From Mycolicibacterium tusciae (GTDB lineage Bacteria > Actinomycetota > Actinomycetes > Mycobacteriales > Mycobacteriaceae), in assembly GCF_002086795.1 (NCBI RefSeq), contig NZ_MVIM01000020.1:37133-101132 (forward strand): a stretch of DNA of 64,000 nt. The letters are read 5' to 3'. A program made the translations under genes and the position numbers. This document shows, in pieces, positions 16,537-25,820 of this stretch. The notes beneath the pieces are model-generated. The model was given only the letters and a program-made list of their open reading frames with translations. It did not search any database and was not told the origin of the DNA. The stretch's first letter is position 1, and every line of letters starts with the position of its first letter.

Positions 16537-17127
16537 CTACGCGCTGAGGCTCGTGGCTGCGTCGACCGCCGGCTCTTCGGCGCCCACCCCATCACCTGCG
16601 CCGTCGCTGGCCGCCACGGGCACCACGTCAGGCTCCTCAGCGTTCACACCGGCAGACTCGGCATCCTCGCTCGCGCCCGAGGCATCTGCGCTGCCCATCG
16701 GGACCACCTCCGTAGCGCCCTGGGCGGTCGTGGCCAGCTTGCCCAGCTCCCGCACCCGATTTTGGCTCTGCCCAGTCTGACTCGCGATGGCCGTTACTGT
16801 CTCGCCCTGCTCGCGCAGCCGCATCACCGCCTCACCGGCAGCACGCTCGCATCGTACGGTCTCCTCACGCGCCGCCTCGGTCAGTTTTGCAATCCGTTCC
16901 TCGGTCTCCTGCTCAATCCGCTCGACGCGCTCAAGCGCTTTCGCGCGCGCTGCCGCCACCTGACCTTCGAGCTTTGCCCCAACCGCTGCCGCGCGATCCA
17001 CTTCGGCGAGAAACTCCGACAGGCCATCCACGATGGCTGCCTCCCGCGCCTCGCGCGCGGCTTTTTCGGCGCGCCGCGCCTCCAGAACCCGTTGTTTCAC
17101 TGCGTGTTTTGTCGTTGCGTTTGCCAT
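16537..17127 (-). CDS. Coiled-coil relaxosome accessory-like protein
   Basis: 196 aa. Residues 1-100 are highly charged helix with heptad-like repeats (RRAEKAAREAREAAIV; KALERVERIEQETEERIAKL). Residues about 105-135 read VTAIASQTGQSQNRVRELGKLA, a possible HTH. The tail is acidic and Ala/Glu/Asp-rich. No enzymatic motif. It is divergent from traA across the putative transfer origin, the usual place for a DNA-binding mobilisation accessory protein. The role is inferred from position and composition. Confidence 0.55.
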   Translation of the reverse strand: MANATTKHAVKQRVLEARRAEKAAREAREAAIVDGLSEFLAEVDRAAAVGAKLEGQVAAARAKALERVERIEQETEERIAKLTEAAREETVRCERAAGEAVMRLREQGETVTAIASQTGQSQNRVRELGKLATTAQGATEVVPMGSADASGASEDAESAGVNAEEPDVVPVAASDGAGDGVGAEEPAVDAATSLSA

Positions 17128-17366
17128 GTTTCCGGATGCTAGCCATCACTTACGACGCAATCACGCTTGCTTCCCGCACAACCGCCCTACCCACTCGCCA
17201 TTTCACCCTCACCACCGTCTCACCCTCGTTGACCTGCATCGTTGCTTTCCAGCCTGGTTTGGTCCCACACACCTCTTGCACTTAGGTCACGGTTGGGTAA
17301 CGGTCCGTTCGGGGGCTGGCGGAAAGCGGCCTTGGTTTCGTCGTGAGAAATCGGTGCGCTGGGCAG
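17128..17366. other. Candidate origin of transfer (oriT) region
   Basis: A 239-bp divergent intergenic region between the accessory gene and the MOBF relaxase, the position in which oriT is usually found. Its left two thirds is strongly C/T-rich on the top strand (repeated CACCC/CTCACC). It then holds GGTCACGGTTGGGTAACGGTCCG with repeated ACGGT. I see no clean hairpin, so the nick site cannot be assigned. Placement is by analogy only. Confidence 0.3.
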
Positions 17367-20300
17367 GTGAATGCGGGCATCCATAAGCTCACGGCTGGCT
17401 CCGGGTACTTGTACCTGGTGCGGCAGGTGGCTGCCCATGACCGCACTCATGGCCCGGAATCGTTGGGCGACTACTACTCCTCGAAGGGTGAGACCCCGGG
17501 CCGCTGGGGTGGGCGCGGGCTGGCCGGATTGTCGGCGGGTTCGGAGAACTGGACGCGCACCGACGCCGGGGACCGGCTGTGGTCGGTGGCCGAGGGCTCG
17601 GAGGTCACCGAGGATCAGATGAAGGCGTTGTTCGGGCTGGGCGTGCACCCGAACGCCTCAGCGTTGACCAAGCAGCTCATCGCTCAAGGGGCGCGCAAGA
17701 ACTCGGCGCTGACCGCGACTTCGCTGGGGCGGCCGTTTCGGGTCAATGCCGGGGAAACCGAGTTGCAGCAGCGCCTGGCGCTGGCTTACCGGGACCATAA
17801 CTTGTCCATCGGTGCGCACTGGAACGCCGCGATTGATGAGTCGGTGCGAGCGCAGATGCGTACCGACATCGCGACCGAGATGTTCGAAGAACAGCACCGC
17901 CGCGCCCCCTTGGATGAGCGGGAACTGACCGGGTTCATCGCCCGCGGCACCCGCGACCAAACCACCTCGGTCGCCGGCTACGACATGACCTTCACTCCGG
18001 TCAAAAGCGTGTCCGCGCTCTATGCGCTGTGCCCGGAGCCGATCGCCAAGCAGATCGAGGAGTGCCACAGCAAGGCCGTCCAGGACGCGTTGGATTTCCT
18101 GCAAGATCAGGCCGCCTACACCCGCATCGGCGCCCAGGGCGTGGCCCAGGTCGACACCGAAGGGTTCATCACCGCGGAGTTTTTGCACCGCGACACCCGC
18201 GCCTCGGACCCCGGCCTGCACACCCACGTCGCGATCTCCAACAAGGTCCGCGCCCGCGGCACCGACGGCATCGCCCGCTGGTATGCCCTCGATGGTCGTC
18301 CGTTGTATGCCTCCACCGTCGCGGCCTCGGAGTTGTACAACTCGCGGCTGGAGGCCTACCTGGGTCAGGTGTTGGGGATGCGGTTCGCCGCTCGCGGTGA
18401 TGCCCGCGAAGGCAAACGCGAGGTCCGCGAAGTGGTCGGGGTGAGCCGCGAGCTCAACGAACTGTGGTCCTCGCGCCGGGCGGCGATCGACGCTGAGTAT
18501 GCGGTGTTGGCCAAGAAGTTTCAGGCTGCTCACGGCCGCGAGCCGACCACCCCGGAGTCGATCGCGATGTTCCAGCAGGCCACCTTGGCCACCCGCGACG
18601 CCAAGCACGAACCACGCTCACTGGCCGAACAACGCCAAGAGTGGCGTGCTCAAGCGGTCGGTCTGTTGGGCAGCGACGAGGCGGTCAACGCGATGATCGC
18701 CCGGTCCTTGGCCGGGCGCACCACGACACCGGCCGAGGTCACCGACAGTTGGATCAAAGCGCGCGCCGCTCAAGTGATCGCCACCGTCTCCGCGGCGCGG
18801 GCCACCTGGAACCGCACCCATGTGTTGGCCGAAGCGTTGCGGGTGGTGCGGGTCACCGGGCACGCCGGAATCGACGGCATCGCCGAACTCATCACCGACG
18901 CCGCCTTGGCCGAACCGTTGAGCATCCGCCACGCGTGCAGTCCTGATACCGACCTCGGTGAGCCCGCGATGTTGCGTCGCCGCGACGGCTCCAGCGTGTA
19001 CCGCCAAGTCGGATCGCAGACCTACACCAGCCACGAGATCCTGGCCGCCGAACGCTCCATCCTGGCCGCCGCCGAGCTGCGCGATGGGCGCACCGTGCCC
19101 GCCGCCGACGTCGAGATTGAACTACTGGCCCAGGCCGCGCATCGGCGTGAACTCAACGCCGGCCAAGCCCAACTGGTCCGCGAGATGGCCTGTCGCGGGC
19201 AGCGGGTCATGCTCGCGCTCGCCCCGGCCGGGTCGGGAAAAACCACCGCCATGGCCGCGCTCGCGCGGTCCTGGGAAGGTGCCGGGGGCACCGTCATCGG
19301 GTTGTCCCCGAGTGCGAGTGCGGCGCAGCTGCTGCGCGAGGAAATCGAAGTCGAAGTCGGTGACACTCTCGATAAGTTCAACTGGCTCACCGACAATCCC
19401 GACATTGCCCCCGGTGATCCGGCGCGGCAGTGGTACGACGCGATCGATGAAAACACGTTGATCATCGTGGACGAGGCCGGTAAGGCCGGCACGTTGGCGT
19501 TGGCCTCGATGATCGCGGTCGCGTTGGCCCGCGGCGCCAGCGTGCGCCTCGTCGGTGACGACAAGCAGCTGTCCTCGATCAGCGCCGGCGGTGTGCTGCG
19601 CGACCTGGCCCACCGCCACGGTGCGATCACGTTGTCCCAAGTGATGCGGTTCGCCTCAGCCGCCGAAGCCCAAGCCGGTCTGGCGTTGCGCGACGGTGAC
19701 CCGTCGGGGATCGCGTTCTATCTCGATGAGCAGCGCGTGCACGTCGGCACTCAAGCCGCCGCATCCGATATGGCGTTCCAGGCATGGCAATCCGATATCG
19801 CCGCCGGCGAGCACTCGCTGCTGTTGGCGCCCACCCACGATCTGGTGTCCGAACTCAACGACCGCGCGCGACTGCACCGGCTCACCGAACTCGGAGCCCG
19901 CGCCCCCGGCATCGAAGCGGTGTTGATGGCCGGTGCGCGCGCCAGCGTCGGAGACCTCGTGTTCACCAAGGAGAATGACCGCACCTTGGCTCTCGGCGCG
20001 ACTGATTTCGTGCGCAACGGCTACCGGTGGGAAGTCACCGAGGTCGACCCGGAAGGCTCGATCACCGTCAAGCATCTGGAGTCTGGGGCGCACCTGCGCC
20101 TGCCGGCCGAGTACGTCCGTGCCCACGTCACCCTGGGCTACGCCCGCACCATTGACGCCACCCAGGGAGCCACCGCCCGGTACCGGTGTCACACCGTGGG
20201 CTCTGACCAGTTGACCCGCCAGCAGGTGTACACCGCACTCACCCGAGGGGTGTACGGCAACCACATCTACTTCTCCACCGCCGAACACGACCCACACCGC

Positions 20301-23225
20301 GTGCTGTCCCCGAAGGCGACCCACCCCGACACCGCCGTGGACGTCTTGACCCGCGCGCTGGGCCGCGACGCCGCGCAAGTGTCGGCCACCAGCGCAGCCC
20401 GCGCCGCCACCGATCCAGCCGCCCGCCTGGCCGCTGCGACAGCCATGTACGCCCATGCGGTCGGTGCCGCGGCCGAGTCACGCCTGAGCCCAGCCCAGCA
20501 CGCCGAGTTGGATTCCCACGCCGAAAAGCTGGTGCCCGGACTCACCTCGGCCACGGCCTGGCCGGTGCTGCGCCAGCACCTCGCGCTGATCGCCGCCGCC
20601 GGAATCCACCCGCTCAAACGGCTCGACAAAGTGGTCGCTGCCGGCGGATTCGACAACGCCGCCGACCCGGCCGCGGTCATCGATTGGCGCCTGGACCCCA
20701 CCGGAGCGCACTCCGGTGGTGCCGGTCCGCTGTCCTGGCTGCCCGCCATCCCCGAACGCCTCGCCGCTGACCCTCAGTGGAGCACCTATCTGGCGGCCCG
20801 GGCGCAGCGGGTCACCGAACTGGCCGCCGAGGTAGCCGACACCGCACGCGGATGGAGCCCGGCGACCGCGCCGCGATGGGCACGCCCCCTGATCGACACC
20901 AACGCAGAGCTGGCCGCCGAGCTGGCCGTGTATCGCGCCGCGACCGCCGTCGATGACAACGACACCCGCATCGCCGGGCCCGAGCAATACCCCGCCCGCA
21001 CCCGCGCCGCCCAACGCGGACTCGAACAACGCGCAGCCGAACTGATCGGCACCGACGCCACCACCAACCGCTACGACGACCTGATCGACTCCATCAACCC
21101 GCACATCCGCCGCGACCCCTACTGGCCACAGCTGGCGCATCACCTGTCGGCGGCCGCGCGCACCGGAGTCAACATCACCCAGCTCGTACGCAAGTCCGCG
21201 GCCGACCGACCGCTGCCCGACGAACTACCCGCCGCCGCCCTGTGGTGGCGGCTGTGCGGCACCCTGTCCCCGGCCGCACTGGAAACTGCCAACGGTGGGT
21301 TGCGCCCGGACTGGCTGCCCGATCTGCACACCGTGTTTGGCACCGAACTGGCCGAAACGATCGCCGCCGACCCCGCATTCCCCGCGTTGGTCTCCGCGAT
21401 CAGCAACGCCGATCCCGACCAGTGGACACCGTTGGATCTGCTGCACGTGGCCGCCGAACACCTCTATGACGCCGACGCCCACCTGACCCATCACCTACGC
21501 GCCGACGAGTACGCCCGCCTGCTCACCTACTCGATCGAGGTGTTCACCACCGACGACCCCTACGACCACGACATCCCCCTTCCCGAGCACGCACCGCTGA
21601 CCCCGGAAGAACACGAAGAACTCGCCCACCTGCACCCCGACATCGACAACGCACCAGCCTGGCGCCAGCACTCTCACGAGGATGTGTTGGCTGACCCCAA
21701 CAACCTCGCCGCCGCGCTCGGACTAGATGAATACGACCTCACCGAGCCCACCGAACCCGACGAACAACTGCCCCCACCCGAGTACGCCCACGACGTCCTT
21801 GACGCCGAATCGCACCTGGATTTCGACAGCCTGAGCACCCGCCGGCCCACCCCGGCTGCCGCGCTGGCCGCCCACCGCGCCGACGTGCACGCGTTGCGTG
21901 CCCGCTACGCCGCCGCCGACGCCGAGCTACGTGAACTCGCTGCACAAGTGTCCGCCGGCGCTGGACCGCACGTGCTCGCCGCCACCGATGAACTGCGGCG
22001 CATGCGCGACGCCGCCGACGCCGATCGACCCTTCCTGGCCCGCGTCGAAACCGTTCTTGCGCAGTGGCACGAGGCCGAGACCACCTACACCGAAGCCCTC
22101 GAACTCATCAACCACGCCCGCACCGAACTCGATATATTGCGCGCCGACCCGGCTGCCGACCCGCTCGATATCGCCTCGGCCACCCAGAACCTGAACTTCC
22201 TCACCAGCTACCAGCTACCCACCCGCAGCCCCGCCGAGCAGTTCCACCCGGCATTCCAAGAAGCCACCGCTGCCCGCGCCGCCGCAGCCGGAGGCAGCGA
22301 ACACATCGTCACCCACGCCGACGCCGACGCCCTGCTGCGCCGGTGCCGCGCCGACGACGACACACTGCTCGCCCGCCACCGCGCCGACCGCGCGGCGCTA
22401 CGCGAACAGTTGCACCGCACCGAACTCGCCGCCGCGCAGGCATTCGCCCACGCTCAGCGCAGCACCGCCGACCACATCACCGACCTACTGCCTCGCATCG
22501 ACACCGAACTGCGGGTGCTCGACGCCGCCGGCCAACACGCCTTCCAAGACCGGCTGCCCATCCCCGAGCACCCCGACATCGACACCCACCGCCTACACCG
22601 ACTCACCGACATTCCGTTCGTGCTCACCGCCGCCCACGCCACCGACCGCGCCGCACTGCTACCGATGATGAACCATCTCGCCCGCGCCGCCCACGCCGCG
22701 CAGCGCCCGCTGATCTGGGCCGCACCCCCCACCATCTGTGACAACCCCGACCTGTCCCCGATCAACCCCACCGTCATCGACGCCGCCACCATCGACCTCA
22801 CCGACAGCGCGCCCGGCACCATCGTCATCATCGACCGCGCCGAACACCTCACCCCCGAGACCATCGCGGATCTCACCGAAAACGCCGCTACCGCCCACGC
22901 CCGGATCATCCTGCTCGACACCAACACCGCCACCTGGCCACCACCACCGGCAGCCCCGCTGCTCAAACTGCTGCACACCGAACTCCGTTGGTCGCCAGTG
23001 CTCACCGCGTCCACCGGCCGCATCAACCACTACCAGGCCAGCCCAGACACCGACGCCGCCCTCACCCAAGCCGCCGGCCTACACCCCGACCACCACACCC
23101 CCGCCATCACCAACGCCCTGCAACGCCACCGAAAAGCCCAGCAGCGCAACACCACCGCCCACGAACTACACACCCGCATGTGGAACGCCGCACAACGCGA
23201 CGGTGGACTCAACCGCGATATTTAG
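17367..23225 (+). CDS. traA: TraA/TrwC-type MOBF relaxase-helicase
   Basis: 1952 aa from the GTG at 17367, chosen because the product then begins VNAGIHKLTAG as MOBF relaxases do; an in-frame GTG at 17343 adds 8 residues. Relaxase domain, residues about 1-480: catalytic tyrosines in LGDYYSSKG (36-37) and metal-binding HTH in GLHTHVAISN near 283. Helicase (RecD2-like), about 600-960: Walker A APAGSGKTT near 620, Walker B IIVDEAGKAGT near 700, and motif VI VYTALTRG near 953. The last ~1000 residues have no family I recognise and end in a NTPase-like pattern (RAEHLTPETIADL, RIILLDTNTATW). It should nick oriT, attach to the 5' end and unwind the transferred strand. Confidence 0.93.
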   Translation: MNAGIHKLTAGSGYLYLVRQVAAHDRTHGPESLGDYYSSKGETPGRWGGRGLAGLSAGSENWTRTDAGDRLWSVAEGSEVTEDQMKALFGLGVHPNASALTKQLIAQGARKNSALTATSLGRPFRVNAGETELQQRLALAYRDHNLSIGAHWNAAIDESVRAQMRTDIATEMFEEQHRRAPLDERELTGFIARGTRDQTTSVAGYDMTFTPVKSVSALYALCPEPIAKQIEECHSKAVQDALDFLQDQAAYTRIGAQGVAQVDTEGFITAEFLHRDTRASDPGLHTHVAISNKVRARGTDGIARWYALDGRPLYASTVAASELYNSRLEAYLGQVLGMRFAARGDAREGKREVREVVGVSRELNELWSSRRAAIDAEYAVLAKKFQAAHGREPTTPESIAMFQQATLATRDAKHEPRSLAEQRQEWRAQAVGLLGSDEAVNAMIARSLAGRTTTPAEVTDSWIKARAAQVIATVSAARATWNRTHVLAEALRVVRVTGHAGIDGIAELITDAALAEPLSIRHACSPDTDLGEPAMLRRRDGSSVYRQVGSQTYTSHEILAAERSILAAAELRDGRTVPAADVEIELLAQAAHRRELNAGQAQLVREMACRGQRVMLALAPAGSGKTTAMAALARSWEGAGGTVIGLSPSASAAQLLREEIEVEVGDTLDKFNWLTDNPDIAPGDPARQWYDAIDENTLIIVDEAGKAGTLALASMIAVALARGASVRLVGDDKQLSSISAGGVLRDLAHRHGAITLSQVMRFASAAEAQAGLALRDGDPSGIAFYLDEQRVHVGTQAAASDMAFQAWQSDIAAGEHSLLLAPTHDLVSELNDRARLHRLTELGARAPGIEAVLMAGARASVGDLVFTKENDRTLALGATDFVRNGYRWEVTEVDPEGSITVKHLESGAHLRLPAEYVRAHVTLGYARTIDATQGATARYRCHTVGSDQLTRQQVYTALTRGVYGNHIYFSTAEHDPHRVLSPKATHPDTAVDVLTRALGRDAAQVSATSAARAATDPAARLAAATAMYAHAVGAAAESRLSPAQHAELDSHAEKLVPGLTSATAWPVLRQHLALIAAAGIHPLKRLDKVVAAGGFDNAADPAAVIDWRLDPTGAHSGGAGPLSWLPAIPERLAADPQWSTYLAARAQRVTELAAEVADTARGWSPATAPRWARPLIDTNAELAAELAVYRAATAVDDNDTRIAGPEQYPARTRAAQRGLEQRAAELIGTDATTNRYDDLIDSINPHIRRDPYWPQLAHHLSAAARTGVNITQLVRKSAADRPLPDELPAAALWWRLCGTLSPAALETANGGLRPDWLPDLHTVFGTELAETIAADPAFPALVSAISNADPDQWTPLDLLHVAAEHLYDADAHLTHHLRADEYARLLTYSIEVFTTDDPYDHDIPLPEHAPLTPEEHEELAHLHPDIDNAPAWRQHSHEDVLADPNNLAAALGLDEYDLTEPTEPDEQLPPPEYAHDVLDAESHLDFDSLSTRRPTPAAALAAHRADVHALRARYAAADAELRELAAQVSAGAGPHVLAATDELRRMRDAADADRPFLARVETVLAQWHEAETTYTEALELINHARTELDILRADPAADPLDIASATQNLNFLTSYQLPTRSPAEQFHPAFQEATAARAAAAGGSEHIVTHADADALLRRCRADDDTLLARHRADRAALREQLHRTELAAAQAFAHAQRSTADHITDLLPRIDTELRVLDAAGQHAFQDRLPIPEHPDIDTHRLHRLTDIPFVLTAAHATDRAALLPMMNHLARAAHAAQRPLIWAAPPTICDNPDLSPINPTVIDAATIDLTDSAPGTIVIIDRAEHLTPETIADLTENAATAHARIILLDTNTATWPPPPAAPLLKLLHTELRWSPVLTASTGRINHYQASPDTDAALTQAAGLHPDHHTPAITNALQRHRKAQQRNTTAHELHTRMWNAAQRDGGLNRDI

Positions 23226-23610
23226 CGGGATCGCCACATAGCAGGCCCGGTGACAGGACATGGTGACAGGACATAGAGCCATGCCGGAGACCGCCGCGCC
23301 AGCAGGACACAGCGGGCTGTGAAGCGTCCGGCGCCGTACTTGGTCTGGCGACGCAGCATTTCGACCAGGTGCTCAACCTCCGGATCGGTCTGTCCCGGCG
23401 ACGAGTTCGGGGTCGACGAGTGATTCAAGAAGTCCAGCAGGACCGGACTTAACCCAGCGGGCGTACCACTTGGCCAAGCGCCGCCGCGAGATCTCCCCGC
23501 CTCAGCGGCGACGTGCGCGATCGGGCGACCCGAGTCCACGCGCTCGCACAGCCGGCGTCGCGACCAGTCGGAGTCAAGGGGGCATTGGCGTGCGACATAG
23601 CATTCCGCCC
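23226..23610 (-). pseudogene. Decayed IS481-family transposase fragment
   Basis: Read leftwards, three frames together give pieces of the IS481 transposase N-terminus. They are HANAPLTPTGR, then RRLCERVDSGRPIAHVAAEAGRSR, then AKWYARW-like text, then EVEHLVEMLRRQTKYGAGRFTARC. The same order occurs in the intact transposase at 40702-41718 (KNSPLTPEGRKRLCERIDSGRPIAHVAAEMG). At least two frameshifts and loss of the DDE half show that it is dead. It abuts the traA stop. Confidence 0.7.
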
Positions 23611-23692
23611 CCGAACGATCAGGTCAGCTGGGTCTCCTTACCCGGCCGATTGGCCGAAGTATTGCGGCCCGGGCCGACAACCTGACCAGCTG

Positions 23693-24697
23693 TCAGCCAG
23701 CGAGGGACGCTCGGCGGTGCGCGCGCACCCGGCACGCCGGCGAGCAGTAAACGCGGCGGCGTCCCGATCGCGCCTGTCGAATGACCCCTTCACACACCGG
23801 GCACCGCGTTTCGTTACATGCAGGCTCGCTGGGCTCCATTTCGTTACAGGTGTCTTCGGAGAGGCTGAATATGTCGACGTCAGGGGTGGCGACGGTTGCC
23901 AGTGGGCGGTTGGACCAGAGCACTTCGGTGCGCCCTTTGTAGACCCCACCTTGGCTGGTCGCGGTCGTCAGTTCAACTCGGTACCAGTCGGCATACAGCT
24001 CGTTGTCGTATAGCGTGGACGCGTATCCGGAGAGGACGACGGTTGCCGCGCACGAGTGCAGGGACTCGGCCAGCTCCCGATGCTCGGCCGGTGACAGCAT
24101 CTCGTTGCGGTAGTTGCGTTCTCGGACATCACCGACATAGGGAGGGTCCACGTACATCAACGTGCGCCGACCCTTGCCATAGGCGGCGATCATGTCAAGA
24201 CCTGCGCGGCATTCCAGCGACACCGAACGAATCCGTTCGGCAACGGACTCCATTCGCCGCACATATCCGTCAAGGCGTCGCGGCATCGACGTGTGCGCGA
24301 AGTCTGCGGAGTCGAAACGCCAGCCAGTTGGGCGCAAGGTTCCAGTGCGCCCCTGCGCCAGGCAAATCCAGACCCGGCGGGCACGTTCGAGGTCATCCAA
24401 ATCTGCAGGCCGGTCCATGGCCGACTTGCGCTCGGCGCGTGAGTGAGGGGTCAGCGCGCAGTACCGTGCCAACTCTTCGGGACGCTCGCGCAACATCCTC
24501 CAGAAGTGCACTATGTCGCCGTCCAGGTCATTAACCGTTTCGAGCCGACTCGGCTTCTTAGCCAACAACACTGACAATCCGCCGGCATACGGTTCGACGT
24601 AGTGGGTGTGCTCGGGAAGCATGGCGGCGATGGTCGCAGCGATCTTCTGCTTGCCGCCGAAGTATGCGAACGGCGGACGCAAAGCTGGCGTTGCCAA
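23693..24697 (-). CDS. D12-class N6-adenine DNA methyltransferase
   Basis: 334 aa from a TTG start preceded by AGGGGG. Dam-like layout: motif I FAYFGGKQKIA (residues 10-20), YVEPYAGGLSVLL (33-45), NDLDGDIVHFW, and catalytic motif IV YVDPPYVGD near residue 208. After the MTase core, a C-terminal four-Cys finger CPVCEG ... CSPAC (about 300-325) is added. No matching endonuclease is present. Its start region shares two inverted GTGGCCACCCACC sites with the divergent small gene at 24801. An inactive-looking paralogue is encoded at 27886-28722. Confidence 0.88.
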   Translation of the reverse strand: MATPALRPPFAYFGGKQKIAATIAAMLPEHTHYVEPYAGGLSVLLAKKPSRLETVNDLDGDIVHFWRMLRERPEELARYCALTPHSRAERKSAMDRPADLDDLERARRVWICLAQGRTGTLRPTGWRFDSADFAHTSMPRRLDGYVRRMESVAERIRSVSLECRAGLDMIAAYGKGRRTLMYVDPPYVGDVRERNYRNEMLSPAEHRELAESLHSCAATVVLSGYASTLYDNELYADWYRVELTTATSQGGVYKGRTEVLWSNRPLATVATPDVDIFSLSEDTCNEMEPSEPACNETRCPVCEGVIRQARSGRRRVYCSPACRVRAHRRASLAG

Positions 24698-24730
24698 CGT
24701 ACCCCCTGGGGCTCAATCTAAAGAGGTTTG

Positions 24731-24787
24731 GGTGGGTGGCCACCCAAAGTTGAGTCTAATCGGAAAGTCGACAAGTGGCCACCCACC
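24731..24787. promoter_or_regulatory. Paired operator: inverted 13-bp sites
   Basis: GGTGGGTGGCCAC (24731-24743) and its exact reverse complement GTGGCCACCCACC (24775-24787) lie 31 bp apart between the divergent adenine methylase and the small RHH-like gene. Each is built around palindromic TGGCCA. The position suits a repressor acting on both promoters, most simply the RHH-like product itself (inference). Confidence 0.65.
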
Positions 24788-24800
24788 GAGTGATACTCAG

Positions 24801-24995
24801 ATGATGACCGGACGGCATAAGAACCGAGGCGTCAACTTCCGACCGGACCCAGACCTCAAGGAACGGTTCAAGGCAGCGACGACGCAGGCCGGGACATCAA
24901 TGGCGGCTGAGCTCACCGCGTTCGTGCGGTGGTATGTCGGCGACACTGACGAGCTGCCCAATCGTGTAGCCAACGTGATGGAACACCACACCTAG
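24801..24995 (+). CDS. Small ribbon-helix-helix-like protein
   Basis: 64 aa from the ATG at 24801. The short basic strand GVNFRPDPDLKERFKAAT is followed by helix-turn-helix text AGTSMAAELTAFVRWYV, the pattern of Arc/MetJ/CopG-type RHH repressors. The upstream open frame to 24606 is shadow of the methylase. It begins 13 nt after paired inverted sites, consistent with autoregulation. Small size makes the family call tentative. Confidence 0.6.
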   Translation: MMTGRHKNRGVNFRPDPDLKERFKAATTQAGTSMAAELTAFVRWYVGDTDELPNRVANVMEHHT

Positions 24996-25023
24996 TCCCG
25001 CCGGGGATCGGGGCGCGGGGAGT

Positions 25024-25713
25024 TCAGATCGGGTCGGTGTGGGTCTGCCCGTGAAGAGCAACCGCACTGGTCCAGCGTTGCCCGTCCCACCACCGATGCT
25101 GGAATCGGGCGGTGGGATCGGGGTACCAGCCCGGTCCGGGGAGTGGAGGCGGGCTGCGGTGCTGCGGGATGGTCGGAGGTGGCGACAGGAAGATGTCGTT
25201 GGGTAGATCCACGATGCGGTAGCCCATATGGAGGAGTTCTGAGAGCGCGTGCTGCTCTGTGAGGGGACTGTGCTCGGTCATTGCGGCGGCCGCGAAGCTG
25301 CGGACGTCAATGAACGTGCGATCGCCCCTCGGCCCGGTCTGCTCGCTGAATACGACCACCCATCGGTAGCCGCGGTCGTAGAGTTTGGCGGCATCGAGGC
25401 CGGCTTCACCGAGCGAGAAGACGCGAGTGGGGCAGTACTCGTCTATCGCTTCGACATAGTGCTGGTACCAGCCCCGTGGCAGGAGTTGAGACGAGCCTGT
25501 GGCATGCAGTTCGGACGCGCTGATGAGGCCGACGTCATACAGCGCACGCTTGGTCAGGTAGTCGATGTCATCGTCCGGGCCGGCAGTGCGGGCGACCTCG
25601 GCAACGATCCTTTCACGTTTAGCTTCGGACTCAGCTGCTCTGCGTGCGAAGTAAGAGCCCTCCTTGCGGATTTGAGCCATCGTCCGAGCGGTGGAGTCCG
25701 GGTAGTCAGTCAT
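25024..25713 (-). CDS. DUF2510-domain protein
   Basis: 229 aa from MTDYPDSTART, with GGGGGA about 11 nt upstream. An in-frame ATG at 25824, overlapping the previous stop as ATGA, is possible but its extra residues look non-coding. The N-terminal 60 residues are charged helix. The middle carries ELLHMGYRIVDLPND. The C-terminus has PGWYPDPTARFQHRWWDGQRW, the DUF2510 signature common in actinobacterial membrane-associated proteins. No membrane helix is visible here. It follows the DUF1173 gene on the same strand; role unknown. Confidence 0.6.
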   Translation of the reverse strand: MTDYPDSTARTMAQIRKEGSYFARRAAESEAKRERIVAEVARTAGPDDDIDYLTKRALYDVGLISASELHATGSSQLLPRGWYQHYVEAIDEYCPTRVFSLGEAGLDAAKLYDRGYRWVVVFSEQTGPRGDRTFIDVRSFAAAAMTEHSPLTEQHALSELLHMGYRIVDLPNDIFLSPPPTIPQHRSPPPLPGPGWYPDPTARFQHRWWDGQRWTSAVALHGQTHTDPI

Positions 25714-25820
25714 GGGTGGATTGTCCCCCAGACCTGTGACAGCGGTGGTTTCGCTGGCCGCTGAAATCGACCGGCTTGTTTTACGCTGCGGGTGTGGCGC
25801 ATAGGGTGCCCCAAGTAGTG

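Noticed and set aside
16465..17142. 225-codon plus-strand frame over the coiled-coil and HNH genes
   Set aside because: Antisense shadow: Arg/His/Cys-rich text with no domain, while the minus strand gives a clear coiled coil.
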